This document shows positions 11,551 through 21,806 of a DNA stretch of 64,000 nt, piece by piece (the first letter of the stretch is position 1; every line of letters begins with the position of its first letter). The DNA is from Microcyclospora pomicola. Taxonomy: Eukaryota > Ascomycota > Dothideomycetes > Capnodiales. The notes beneath the pieces were generated by a model. That model was not told the origin of the DNA and made no database searches. It saw only the letters and a program-made list of their open reading frames with translations. The stretch is from positions 252,030 to 316,029 of the forward strand of contig NHNY01000024.1 in the NCBI GenBank assembly GCA_002786065.1, in the 5' to 3' direction. Position numbers and translations under genes: made by a program.

Positions 11551-12214
11551 GCAGCGATGACAGATAAGAACGGGCCCTACGTTGCTACGACGTGGTTGGT
11601 GTCTAGACCAGACGCGCGATGCATGCTAGTAGTCAAGTTTGTTAACAGTTGGTGATGTGGGACCGCCGTTCCTGTTGGAAGAGAGCTCTAACCACATTGA
11701 GCCTATCAGGATGATATCACATTCACATGCGATGATCTGCAGACCCGTGCTCAACCTTCCAACTTGATCATAAACCACGCTTCCAAAGGATCGGTCAGCC
11801 TCGCCTCGCACTTCTCACTGCACACAAAGACGACATGCGTACGAATTGATCAGCTTGTATCGAGAATCTGCTAGCGCGTCACATCAAGCTACATGCGTGG
11901 ACCAAGAAGAGGACATGCAATCCAGAGTAATAAGCCTGTCTGGCGCTGTCCTCAACGTAAGCTAATCATCGTGCCTTGGTTCTTGGAACTCAGAAAGGTA
12001 ATTTGTTGTCTCATGACAATCCTCCTCTGCTTGTTCCGATCTTCACTCCTCTTCACTTTCTTCTCGGGGCTCGTGGTCGGCAGATCAGAATCTGTACATC
12101 ACACAACTGAACGACAATGAACGACGCGGCGTATCTGCGGCAATGACTTGAGACGCAGCCACAGAAGGTCCCCAACCGAGCACGACCTCGACAGTATTGT
12201 GGAGGACCACCACG
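11551..12214. promoter_or_regulatory. Divergent promoter region, APH-like / GH128
   Basis: This spacer separates the divergent APH-like and GH128 genes. A pyrimidine-rich tract (about 12010-12065, rich in CTC and TTC) sits upstream of the GH128 start, as is common in filamentous-fungus promoters. I see no gene. Confidence 0.35.
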
Positions 12215-13299
12215 ATGAGGTCTTCAATCTTCTCTGCAGCGCTCCCAGTAGTCGTGGCATCAGTCCAGAGTCTTTCGTCCTCAAAACGTGGTCTTATATA
12301 CATCCCTTCCGCCGACTACCCCAACGATGACCAGATCTGGGACTCCAGTTCTTCCGACCTGACCTGGTACTACAACTACGAACCCTCACCGTCCAGCGCC
12401 TACCTCAACAGCGACCTCAGCTTCGTCCCCATGCTCTGGGGCGCTCCCAACTCTACCACCAACACCACATTCACCGACACCGTCAAAGCCCTCGTCGCCG
12501 GCGGCACCAACATCACCCACGTCCTCGCCTTCAACGAGCCCGATGGCTGCCTGAACGGCGGCTCCTGCGTCGCCCCCGACGTGGCCGCTGCGACCTGGAT
12601 TCGCGAACTCGCCCCATTACAAGAGCTAGGCATTCAGCTGGGCGGCCCGGCCGTCACCAGCGCCGAGTCCGGCTTCACCTGGCTGCAGGACTTCTTCACC
12701 GCGTGCGCCGGCGCGTGCGTGCTGGACTTCCTTCCCATCCACTACTACGGCCCCTTCCAGGGCTTCGCGGATCACTTCGGGCGGGTCCAGGCGACGTACC
12801 ACAACATCTCTAGCATCTGGTACACGGAGTTTGGGTACCCGAATGCAACGCTGCAGGAGGCGCAGGACTTCTACAATCAGACGGTTGCGCTGCTGGATCA
12901 CGCGCCGTAAGTATCCCATGGGCTGGGAAGAGGGTGCGGGACGCGTACAGTGCTATGCCAGCTAACATGGATAATAGGAGTATCGCACGTTATAGCTATT
13001 TCGGCGCCTTCCGGTCCAACGTGTCCAACATCGGCGCGAACGCGACCTTCCTTACGCAGGATGGGGAGCTGACGGATATTGGCGCGTGGTACCTGGACGA
13101 GCCCGCCGAGGTCAAGGGTGCTATCCCCGAGGGTCCCACTGCGACGAGCGCGGCTCCTTCAAGCGTCACGTCTTCAAGCAGCGTCACTTCTTCGAGCGCC
13201 GCGACCCCAAGCGAGACGCCCAAAGGCGGTGCTGCGACGCGGGCGCAGTTTGCAGGCTGGGCATGTCTGCTGGTTGCGGCGATTGCCTTTACTTTATAA
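12215..13299 (+). CDS. GH128 (Asl1-like) secreted glycoside hydrolase, GPI-anchored
   Basis: Predicted cell-wall beta-1,3-glucanase of family GH128 (glyco_hydro_cc; Asl1 of fission yeast and lentinan hydrolases belong here). Exons are 12215-12906 and 12978-13299, joined across a 71-bp intron with GTAAGT donor. The Met at 12215 is preferred because it begins a clean signal peptide (MRSSIFSAALPVVVASVQS). The TIM-barrel motifs are LTWYYNYEP, FVPMLWG, HVLAFNEPD (acid/base Glu near residue 108), LDFLPIHYYG and IWYTEFGYP (nucleophile Glu near 205). After the catalytic domain comes a Ser/Thr-rich tail and then a hydrophobic C terminus (GWACLLVAAIAFTL), as in GPI-anchored wall proteins. Several N-glycosylation sequons are present. 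Activity and substrate are inferred from family. Confidence 0.9.
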
Positions 13300-14073
13300 T
13301 GATAATGATGTCTAGCAGAGCGACGATACACGATAGATAATACATACCTATATACGGATTCATGATGCACAGGATAGATGAATGCCTGCGCTGGGTTCTA
13401 AGCACGAGCATCAATAATATAGGCTCTTAGGAGCATTTAATGACACAGTTCTTGCTGCTGGGCTTCAGATGTTCATATCTCATCTTTTCGTCGTGTTGTC
13501 CCGTTTTCACATTCTCTCATCGCTCAAAAGTGTCTACTGCCGTAGCAGCCAAGATCCTTCCCAGATACGATCACCGGCCTGAATGCTCGACAAATTCATG
13601 TTACCGGCATGACCTGCTGCACCAAGTCCTTCGTGGCAATATATTACAGCGCGGTGGCACGCTCACCTTTGAGTAGCGACATGCCTCAAGTGAACGAACG
13701 CGGATGTGCAATCTGATTGCGAAGACACTGTTTTGGACGCGTGATCAAGTACGACCGGCCCGGGAGCAGGTCGATGTAGATCATGAGTATCCATGTCCAA
13801 TGTATCGGTTGCGAGCAAAGCGGGAGCCACAATGCCGCAACCAACTTCGTGGCTCTCAGGTCGGAATCCCTGGGGTGACGGCTGAAAGGACCAGCGAACG
13901 TCAAATCGAACACCCCCGGGGAGTGTTGCTCGTACGGTGTATCTGATGCTACCTCAAGAGCCCAAGACGGTTGGGGGGTTGAGGTGCGCATCGAAATTTT
14001 ATCTTGTCGAGTTGTGGCATGTTGGCCGTGATGCTTTCGTGGACTTTCGGTGACGCGACATCCGGGACTGCTG
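13300..14073. other. Convergent intergenic region
   Basis: This stretch lies between the 3' ends of the GH128 gene and the MFS transporter. It begins with an AT-rich segment that probably contains the GH128 polyadenylation site. I see no supported gene. Confidence 0.5.
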
Positions 14074-15755
14074 TCATATCTTTACTTTGAGCTTCCAACC
14101 GACCTTTGCGAACCTCGCAGCGATGAGCAAGGCTCCGCCGACGAAGAAAGAGCTTCCACCCCATCTATACGAAACATCGTCAGCACAGCTAACATGACTA
14201 ATTGGTAAGATGTACTCACATCTGAGCGTGTAAGAAGTTACCACCGTTGTTCTGAATCAAAGCCCCAGCCAAGGGCGGACCAGTCAAGCAAGCGAAGCTT
14301 ACGATGCTGAACCCCATTCCCATTCTGACACCCGCTTTGCTGAGATCGCTGGTCAGACTGGAGAGGGTGGCGGGGAATAGAGACTGCGAGCCGGCAGATC
14401 CAGCACCGTAAATGACAGCAAATGCGTAGAGCGAACCGGTCGAATGCACGCCGATCCAGCCAAAGAGCAAGATACCGCTGACAAACCCGAATGGTATGAT
14501 CTGCGAAGAGGTGTCCGTCAGCAGCTCGGTCGGAGATGTAAAGCAGGAGAGACGTACAGAATTCAGCGGGCCTATTTTGTCCGCGAAGAAGTTTGGTATG
14601 AGCCGGAACAAGACTCCTGCCGAGACGATGGTGAGAAGTAAGTTTACAGAGTCTTGGTATGAGACACCAAGAATGTTGCGACCATATGAGCCTAGATGTG
14701 AAAACATTGTATGGTCAGTGCCGATTTCAGATCATGCAGAGCAAAGGATGTATGTTTACCAACGTAGAAGAAAGCAAAGTACTGCAGATTGTTAGTCCTG
14801 GGTCGGATCTTGACGCAATTGTATCCCATTTACTCACCAGTCCCCAGAAGTTGAAGAACATGCCCAAGCAGTAGAGCAAGTAGGGAGCCTCTCGGAATGC
14901 AGACCACTCGATCAACGGTCCTGACTTCCTGGGCGGGAGCCGTGGCCGGTATAATGCATTGGTGATGATATTGGTTGCCAACATCACGAACCCAATGACT
15001 CGAACCGTCCAAGGAAAGCCAACCTTGGGAAGAAGCTGTTGCACAATCACAGGAAACACTACACCGCCAGTACAAGACCCTAATGCTGCGATGCCAACGG
15101 CAAAGGACCTCTTCTTCGCGAAGTATGTGGTAAGCAAGCTCATGGTTGGACAGAAGTGTAACCCATTTGCGAGGCCTGTACAAAGCGCTTGCGCCAGGAA
15201 GAGCTGCCAATACTTGGTGCAGAAACTAGTAGCAAAAACGCCGAGCAGCTGAAGCACGGATCCAGCGATGTATGTTTGGCGGAAGAGTCCGGCATCCAAC
15301 GCTCGTCCCGAAAAGGTTCCAATGAAGAATAGGAGGAAGATCTGGGTAGACCCCAGCCAAGAGATGGCTGAAGGCGAGACATTTAGAGTCGTCTCGTAGT
15401 ATGTTTGGAACGTGCCAAATGAAGAAACATAACCCCAGGTGCTAAAGACGGTCAGATGGACAAGAGCACATTGAGTCCATGCTACAAGGCCGCCGTCTGG
15501 AGGAGGACCAGGATCTTGCCGCGAGGACGCACGAGACCTGCTCGTGAGTGTCCTGGATATTGGTCTTGATCGGCTACCTGCGAACTCCTTGTGACTGTGT
15601 GCTGCGTCATGTTCGGTATCTGGATGGTCTGCCTCATAAATCTCTTCCTCAATAATATCGTCGTTGGGATTAGGCCAGTCGTTAATGTCAAGCTCGCCAC
15701 TCCCAATGCTTGTGGTTTTGGGTAAATCCTTCTCCAGATCCGACATGGTAGGCAT
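14074..15755 (-). CDS. MFS transporter, monocarboxylate-porter type
   Basis: Plasma-membrane carrier of the fungal monocarboxylate transporter-like MFS group. The substrate is unknown; relatives handle monocarboxylates, riboflavin or secondary metabolites. Exons on the minus strand are 15755-14838, 14781-14760, 14691-14558, 14500-14220 and 14164-14074, with all introns 55-68 bp. The second exon is only 22 nt (encodes YFAFFYVG). An acidic cytosolic N terminus of about 85 residues precedes the family marker PPPDGGLVAWTQC. The first half includes WGYVSSFGTFQTYYE and GLANGLHFCPT; the second half includes GVSYQDSVNLLLTIVS and NFFADKIGP. It ends as a basic tail (KVGWKLKVKI). A second Met at 15746 is possible. 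It is divergent from the 24 kDa subunit gene, with no obvious functional tie. Confidence 0.9.
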
Positions 15756-16186
15756 ACGCTGGGCGACGCGATGGGGTGAAGTGGCGGAAGTGGTTCACGA
15801 TGTCATACAATAGATGAGTGCTTCACTTCTGACTCGAGATCCTACTTACATGCTCAGAAAAGCCTTCGCGTGCATACTTGTCCACGATTGAAAGCGGTGT
15901 GGAGTCCAGTGGTGGTCATGCATATATACAGCACACTACGCCCTATGTAGGGTCTGTTCGGCCAGTCATGGCAAAGGCCAATGTCTTCGGCAATTCTTCT
16001 TTGAAGAAGTGGGACGTCGATCCGTCGAGCCGAACGGCCAACATCTGATGCCTGAGGCGTCAAGACCTCGCACCAATCAGGTCCACGACATAATGATTGA
16101 CGACGTCCAAGACCTCTTCTGGAGCCATTGCTACCACGACTCGGTCTCCTACCACAACTCCACCACCTTGCCCAGCACACAGCGCC
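15756..16186. promoter_or_regulatory. Divergent promoter region, MFS transporter / complex I 24 kDa
   Basis: A 431-bp spacer between two divergent genes. It must carry both promoters. I recognise no specific motif. Confidence 0.35.
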
Positions 16187-17188
16187 ATGTCGTCGAAGCT
16201 GGTGCCGCTGGCCTTCCGGTGCTCTGCGCGAGCAGCGCGCGCTCCTGTCCGATTCCACAAACGTGCTCTCCACGTCTCGAGCGCCGTACGGAGCGAATCC
16301 CTCAATGTGGTATGTTGGTTTGAGTGCTGGGCGCAGCGTACTGGCAATACTAATGGCAAGCTATAGCACCGTGACACACCCGAGAACAACCTTTCGATCC
16401 CCTTCAAGTTCAATGCGATCAACGAGAAGCTCATTCAAGAGGTGCTCAGCCGGTACCCCAGCCAATACAAGAAAGCGGCCGTGATGCCATTGCTGGATCT
16501 GGGTCAGCGTCAAGCTGGGTTCACAAGCATCAGTGTCATGAATGAGGTGGCACGGATATTGGATATGCCGCCTATGCGCGTGTACGAGGTGGCCACATTC
16601 TACACCATGTACAACCGGAATCCCGTGGGCAAATTCCACGTGCAGTGCTGCACCACAGTATGTGTTGAGGATGCGCTGCTTGGAAGATGTGCGATGTACT
16701 GACGTATTGTGTAGACTCCGTGTCAGCTGAACGGTAGCGACGGGATTATGAAGGCTATTGAGGAAGAGCTCGGTATTCACCACGGCCAGACTACCGAGGA
16801 CAAGCTGTTCACCTTCACCGAAGTCGAGTGCCTCGGAGCCTGTGCGAACGCGCCCATGGTCCAGATCAATGACGACTACTACGAGGATCTTACCCCTGAG
16901 ACTACCAAATCCCTTCTCACAGCACTCAAGGAAGCTGCGTTGAAGACTGGCGCCGGAGGTCTGGCACCTGGACTGCCTGGTGATGCTGGTAAAGATGATG
17001 TGCACGGGTCGCCGAGTGACCGGGAGATCAAGCTGGGTGGAGCTGGTTACACTTCGCAAGGTGCTTCTATCCCAGCGCCGGGTCCGCTGAGCAGCCGTAC
17101 CTCATGTGAGAACAGCGCCGGTTTGACAAACCTGACCAGCGAGCCGTGGACCGGCGAGCAAGTGCTGCGGAAGGACGGGGCTTTGTAG
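16187..17188 (+). CDS. NADH:ubiquinone oxidoreductase 24 kDa subunit (NDUFV2/NuoE)
   Basis: Mitochondrial complex I peripheral-arm subunit that carries 2Fe-2S cluster N1a beside the flavoprotein subunit. Exons are 16187-16309, 16367-16657 and 16715-17188, all phase 0, with 57-bp introns. The product is 295 residues. The N terminus is a mitochondrial presequence rich in Arg, Ser and Ala ([19 protein letters not shown]). Cluster ligands appear as CCTTTPC (the first pair, rebuilt across the second intron) and [11 protein letters not shown] (second pair). The conserved blocks [26 protein letters not shown] and VGKFHVQCC are present. The C-terminal tail after GGLAPG is typical of fungal orthologues. 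This is a strong orthology call. Confidence 0.96.
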
Positions 17189-17354
17189 ATCGTCATTTGT
17201 ATCATACTCATACTATAGAGTTGCGTGAAGCTATGTCGTGGTTTGGACCATCTCCCATCATCTGTCATGAACTCAGTGCAGTTGCACGGTTATGATGCAT
17301 CTCACTCGACTGACCATGTTCCCGCCTCCCCGCCGCGATGAGTATCTCATGACA

Positions 17355-18493
17355 CTACGAAACGTGAATACCCATATTCGCCAACAACGCCCCCTGAAAA
17401 TCCTGACTGATATTGACCACCCACATCTTCTCCTCGTTCAGTAGAATCATCTCGCCTCTCTTGGTGAAGGCGAAGTTGGCACACCCGCCGGGGATCATGA
17501 TCTTGCCGATCAGTGTACCTCCAGCATTCCACACGTTGACGCCGTCGCCACAGCCAGAGTACACATTGCCTTGCAGGTCGCATTTAATACCATCAGGAAT
17601 CCCTATGGAGGTCAGCGGAAGTCGCTCAACAGTAAACAGTACAGCAAGGGGGACGTACCATTGTCTGCGAACGCAAAGAGTCGCCGGTTCATCAAGAAGT
17701 CCGAGTCATGTCTCTTCTCGATGTCAAAGGCGTAGATGGTCGAAGCGCGCATCGGGTCTATTGTCCCATCGCCATGAATCCAATCAGTATCGGTGACGTA
17801 CAATGTCCTCTCGTCAGGCGAGAAACACAGCCCGTTCGGTCTCCCGAACCCATCCGCGACAACGCGGATATCTCCTTCCGAGGGATCGTAGCGGTACACT
17901 TGACATGGCAGCTGCGGCTTCGGGCGGAACCCCTGCTCGAAGCCATAGATTGGGTCGGTGAACCAGATCGAGCCGTCCTTTTTGACGACCACGTCGTTGA
18001 GCGAGTTGAAGAGCCGGCCGTGGAAGCTGTCGATCAGAGTCTTGGTCGCATATGGAGGGACAGGCGCCATCAAGACCAGACCGCCGGGTTGAGTGAGCGT
18101 GCCTTGGTCGCAGAAAAGCACGCCGGAGTGGTAGTTGATACCGCCGTTGCCCATTGCGATATCGGTGTTGATCACCTCGCTCTCCCACGAGCCATCTGAA
18201 TATCTGCTGGCTTTGCTGATCTTGATCACTCGCTCCGACGACCCGGGTTCGATGAAGCCATTGCTCGTGATGTAGATGGCGTCTTGATCTGGGATGTACA
18301 CGCCTGCTTCGTGCGCGAACGGCCAGTCTTTCTCGATCGCCAACGTGATGTTGGGATGAGATCCTAGGATGTTCAGGAACGATTCGTAGTACAAGGCGAA
18401 ATACGGCTCTTGGACATCTCGTTGGGATGCATTGGCTTTGATCCCGACGCACTCGGCTGTAATCCTCTTCAGCACGGTCAGCACAACGCTCAT
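17355..18493 (-). CDS. SMP-30/gluconolactonase-family protein
   Basis: Six-bladed beta-propeller of the SMP-30/gluconolactonase/LRE family. Members are metal-dependent lactonases that open sugar lactones made by sugar dehydrogenases. Exons on the minus strand are 18493-17659 and 17602-17355, with a 56-bp intron. The product is 360 residues. Likely divalent-metal ligands are the Glu in FAHEAGVYIP, the Asn in LFNSLNDVVV (followed by GSIWFTDPIYG) and the Asp in LYVTDTDW. The Pro-Asn-Gly block GRPNGLCFSPDE and the C-terminal IPDGIKCDLQGNVYSGCGDG are family marks. No signal peptide is visible, so it is probably cytosolic. It is divergent from a sugar transporter gene, which suggests a role in sugar-acid catabolism. 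The specific lactone is unknown. Confidence 0.9.
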
Positions 18494-19191
18494 GCTGTGG
18501 GATCAGAATGACAGACCTTGCAGTTTTGAGGTAATGCCATGTCGAGAATCTACTTATGCTCTGCAATTATTACACTTCATTACTGAGGTAGCAGCAGCTC
18601 AACACGTTCAGCTCAACACGTTCTTTATCACCAGCGTGGCGGCTTCTGACGGTCTCATAAGGTAGACACACAGATCTCCACCCACGCCAGCACGAGTGGC
18701 TTGCATAGACAAGCTATAGTGATCGTCCAAAAGTCTAGGCAGGTCAACTTATCTGCTGGGACTTGGCCAAGGGAGCTGAACTGTGCTTCTGGATGCCTGC
18801 GGTACTCTGCTACGTCCGCTATCTACCAAGACCATTAATTGATCAGGCATCGGGCTTCTAGGCTGCATGATACATGAAGCTTTGCTTGCGTGTCTCCGCA
18901 TCTAAGTAGGCATAGAGTGCTACGACGACGTGGAGTCGAAAGCTCAGAAGAGCAACTGCACAGACTTATGACCTCATGTACTAGCTCTAGTTCACATCTC
19001 TAGCTCTACCCCGGTCATAGACCTTACCTTATGCACAAGCAGCACTGCTGGGGGTTGGCTGCGCCGCAATTATACCAGCCTTGCAGCAGCACGAGCATGG
19101 TGCGCATCAGCATCGTGTGATGTTGCCAATGCTCCCATCCTCATTCCTATCAATCACCACATACACAGCAGCCATCCGCTGACGAGTCAGG
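18494..19191. promoter_or_regulatory. Divergent promoter region, lactonase / sugar transporter
   Basis: A 698-bp spacer shared by the lactonase and sugar transporter genes. It contains CTCCAC near 18675, which matches on the minus strand the loose SYGGRG consensus of the carbon repressor CreA, and several TTATC/GATAA-like words. These short motifs occur by chance, so they only suggest carbon or nitrogen control. Confidence 0.35.
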
Positions 19192-21279
19192 ATGGTGGTT
19201 CTCGAGGGTAATGCCCTGCTGTATACTGTATCCCTCCTTTCATGCTTGGGATTCCTGCTCATTGGCTTCGTAAGGCTAAGGTACCCTATTACTGATCTCA
19301 ACGCCATCATGCTGACAAGAGAACCAGGACAATGGACTCATGGGTGGGCTGGTAAGCTTCTTGACTATGAAAAGATGTTGGTCTCCGATTTGAACTGTGT
19401 ACAGGTTAACGGCGCCGCGTTTGATCGCACGTTCAACATCGATCCCAAATCAGAGTCTGGCACGAATCTAGTCGCTCTGATTGTTGCCATCTACGAGATT
19501 GGATGTTTCTTCGGCGCTGTCTTCTGCAGCATCTTCGGTACTTTAGCTCCCCAAGCTTGCATGCGAGCAGCGCTGATGAAGAGTCTTCACAGGCGAAGGA
19601 CTTGGACGCCGGAAAAGCGTTTTCGTCGGAGTCATATTCATGATCATCGGTGCACTGCTGCAAGCGACCTCGTACACCTCCGCCCAGATGATTGTTGCCA
19701 GGATCGTGTCGGGCCTGGGCATGGGCCTCATCAATTCTACCGTACCAGTCTTGATGGTTGGTCGAGTCCTGCAACTCTGCTATCCTGAATCTTAGCTGAC
19801 TTCTACTCGTCAAGGCTGAGTTCGCCCCCAAGTCGACGAGAGGAGTCTTCGTCTGCGCGCAATTGTCCACCTTAAATTTCGGTATCATGTAGGTCATATC
19901 TCATGCTCATCAGGGCCGAAATTAACAAGGATCAGGATGGTGTATTGGATAGACTACGTAAGTTGTGCCGTTTCTGACTCGAGAATGTCTCTCACCCTCC
20001 GTCTCAGGGCTTCGGCAAGACTGGCTCACCTTCATTTGCTTGGAGAGTGCCCGTGATACTGCAGTGTATCTTCCTCATACCAATGCTTCTCATCGTTGGC
20101 ATCATCCCAGAAACGCCTCGCTGGCTGGCCAGTCATGGTCGGGAGGATGAAGCCTTGAAGGTACGTACGGAGAGATAGGGTTCCACAATGAGAGATATGC
20201 CTGATGACACGCATCACAGGTCCTGCGCCAGCTCAACGCCAAGAAAATGCCAGAAGAGATCATTCTTGCTGTCCACTCAGATATCTGCAGAACCGTGGCT
20301 TTCGAAGCTAGTATTGGTGCTGGAAAATGGCGTGATCTGTTCAAGAACGACGAGATCCAGTCTCGGAACCGACTCTTGATTGCCTGCAGTACTCAAGCAT
20401 TTCAGCAACTTGGTGGGATAAACGCGCTCATCTACTACAGCAACACTCTCTTCAGCCAGAGTTTGGGCTTCGACGATGATTTGTCCGCATTGATGTCGGG
20501 CTTCTTGAATACCTGGTCTGAACTTCCACCCTTGCTTACTCGGCTTAAGCTCAACTGACGATTTGTCCAGGTTCTTTGTCGCCTCATTCATCCCGTGGTT
20601 TCTCATCGATCGAATCGGGAGACGACCACTATTTCTCTCTATGATCAGTCTCATGGCCGCCGTCATGATTGTCCAAACTGGGCTTGTCTACAATGTACAG
20701 TACAAGACTTCAATTGCCCACGGCTGCGGCATTGGCGCGGCAGCGATGCTGTTCATATTCCAAGGCGCTTTCACTATCGGCTTCCAAGCTACCGTCTGGG
20801 TTTATCCGAGCGAGATTCTGCCCTTGAGACTGCGTCAACGTGGCTCCGGCATCTCCACAGCGTCAAACTGGATCATGGTGAGAAGCCACAAGTCCGTGCA
20901 TACCGCATTGGCTGTATCTGTACTGACTGGGACTTCTTCCAGAACTTCATCATCGTCTACATTACTCCACCCGCCATTCGTAACATCGGTTACAGGACGT
21001 ACATCATCTTTGGCGTCATCAATTTTGCATTCGTACCCATTGTGTACGTCGAATTCTACCACCCCTTCTCTGTCGTTAGCTCTGCGCGTTCTAACACAAT
21101 AATGCAGCTATTTCTTCTTCCCCGAGACCAAAGGTCTTGCACTCGAAGAAGTTGATGTCCTGTTTGCGAAAGATCCAGATGTCGCACGCAGCATGAGTCT
21201 TTCCGAAGGTCGCAAGCCTGCTCATGTCGACCAGCTGGAAGGCAAAAAGGACCAGCCGTTGTTGATTTCTGATGCATAG
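19192..21279 (+). CDS. MFS sugar transporter (11 exons)
   Basis: Sugar:proton symporter or facilitator of the MFS sugar-porter family. Exons: 19192-19269, 19328-19351, 19405-19537, 19593-19756, 19815-19888, 19936-19957, 20008-20160, 20220-20515, 20571-20877, 20943-21043 and 21108-21279. These sum to 1524 nt (507 residues) in one frame. Two exons are tiny (24 and 22 nt). Spliced motifs include GFDNGLMGGL in the first membrane region, GEGLGRRKS (loop 2-3 signature), PETPRWLASHGR after helix 6, QAFQQLGGINALIYYS (helix 7 QQxxGxN), DRIGRRPL (loop 8-9) and PETKGLALEEVD after helix 12. These are the canonical sugar-porter signatures. The substrate is not predictable. The neighbouring lactonase and Zn2Cys6 regulator suggest a sugar or sugar-acid uptake role. 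Confidence 0.93.
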
Positions 21280-21806
21280 ATTTGAGTTCCAGTGACAATT
21301 GTAACACACGTTCTGCTTGAAGTCATGTAACGACTTTTCATCACGATGGATTCAAATATCGACATGCAGTGTAGCTTGAAGGATCAAAAGTTGTGTATCA
21401 TTGCGCCAACTGTAAACGGGATGCGACATTAGTCCGAGTCAAGTGGAGGATAGGTCATACCAACACTGGACCGCAGATCGTATACAACTCGTTATTGTCT
21501 GCGCACACACGATCTTTAGGCAAAAAGTACTACGCGATCCTTGTGCGTGTGACGTTCCTATATGCACTGATAGTGTATGGACGCGGGAAGAATCCGGAGA
21601 ACGACGGCATCTTGCACTTTGGCTGCGTGACCAATCACCATCCAGCAAAGCGCAACTCGCGCCAGCCTGCCTTCGCCTGGCGGGACCGCTCTCCGCGCGG
21701 GCAAAAGTCCCAATATCTCTCGCGCCCCGGCATTCCATTTTCCGCAGCTTACCGTTAATTGCCTGTCACCGTCCGCGATAAACGACTCGAGCCAGAGGCG
21801 CCAGCC
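21280..21806. promoter_or_regulatory. Spacer upstream of the Zn2Cys6 regulator
   Basis: This 527-bp stretch follows the sugar transporter and precedes the regulator, both on the plus strand. It should hold the regulator promoter. I see no gene or recognisable operator. Confidence 0.35.
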
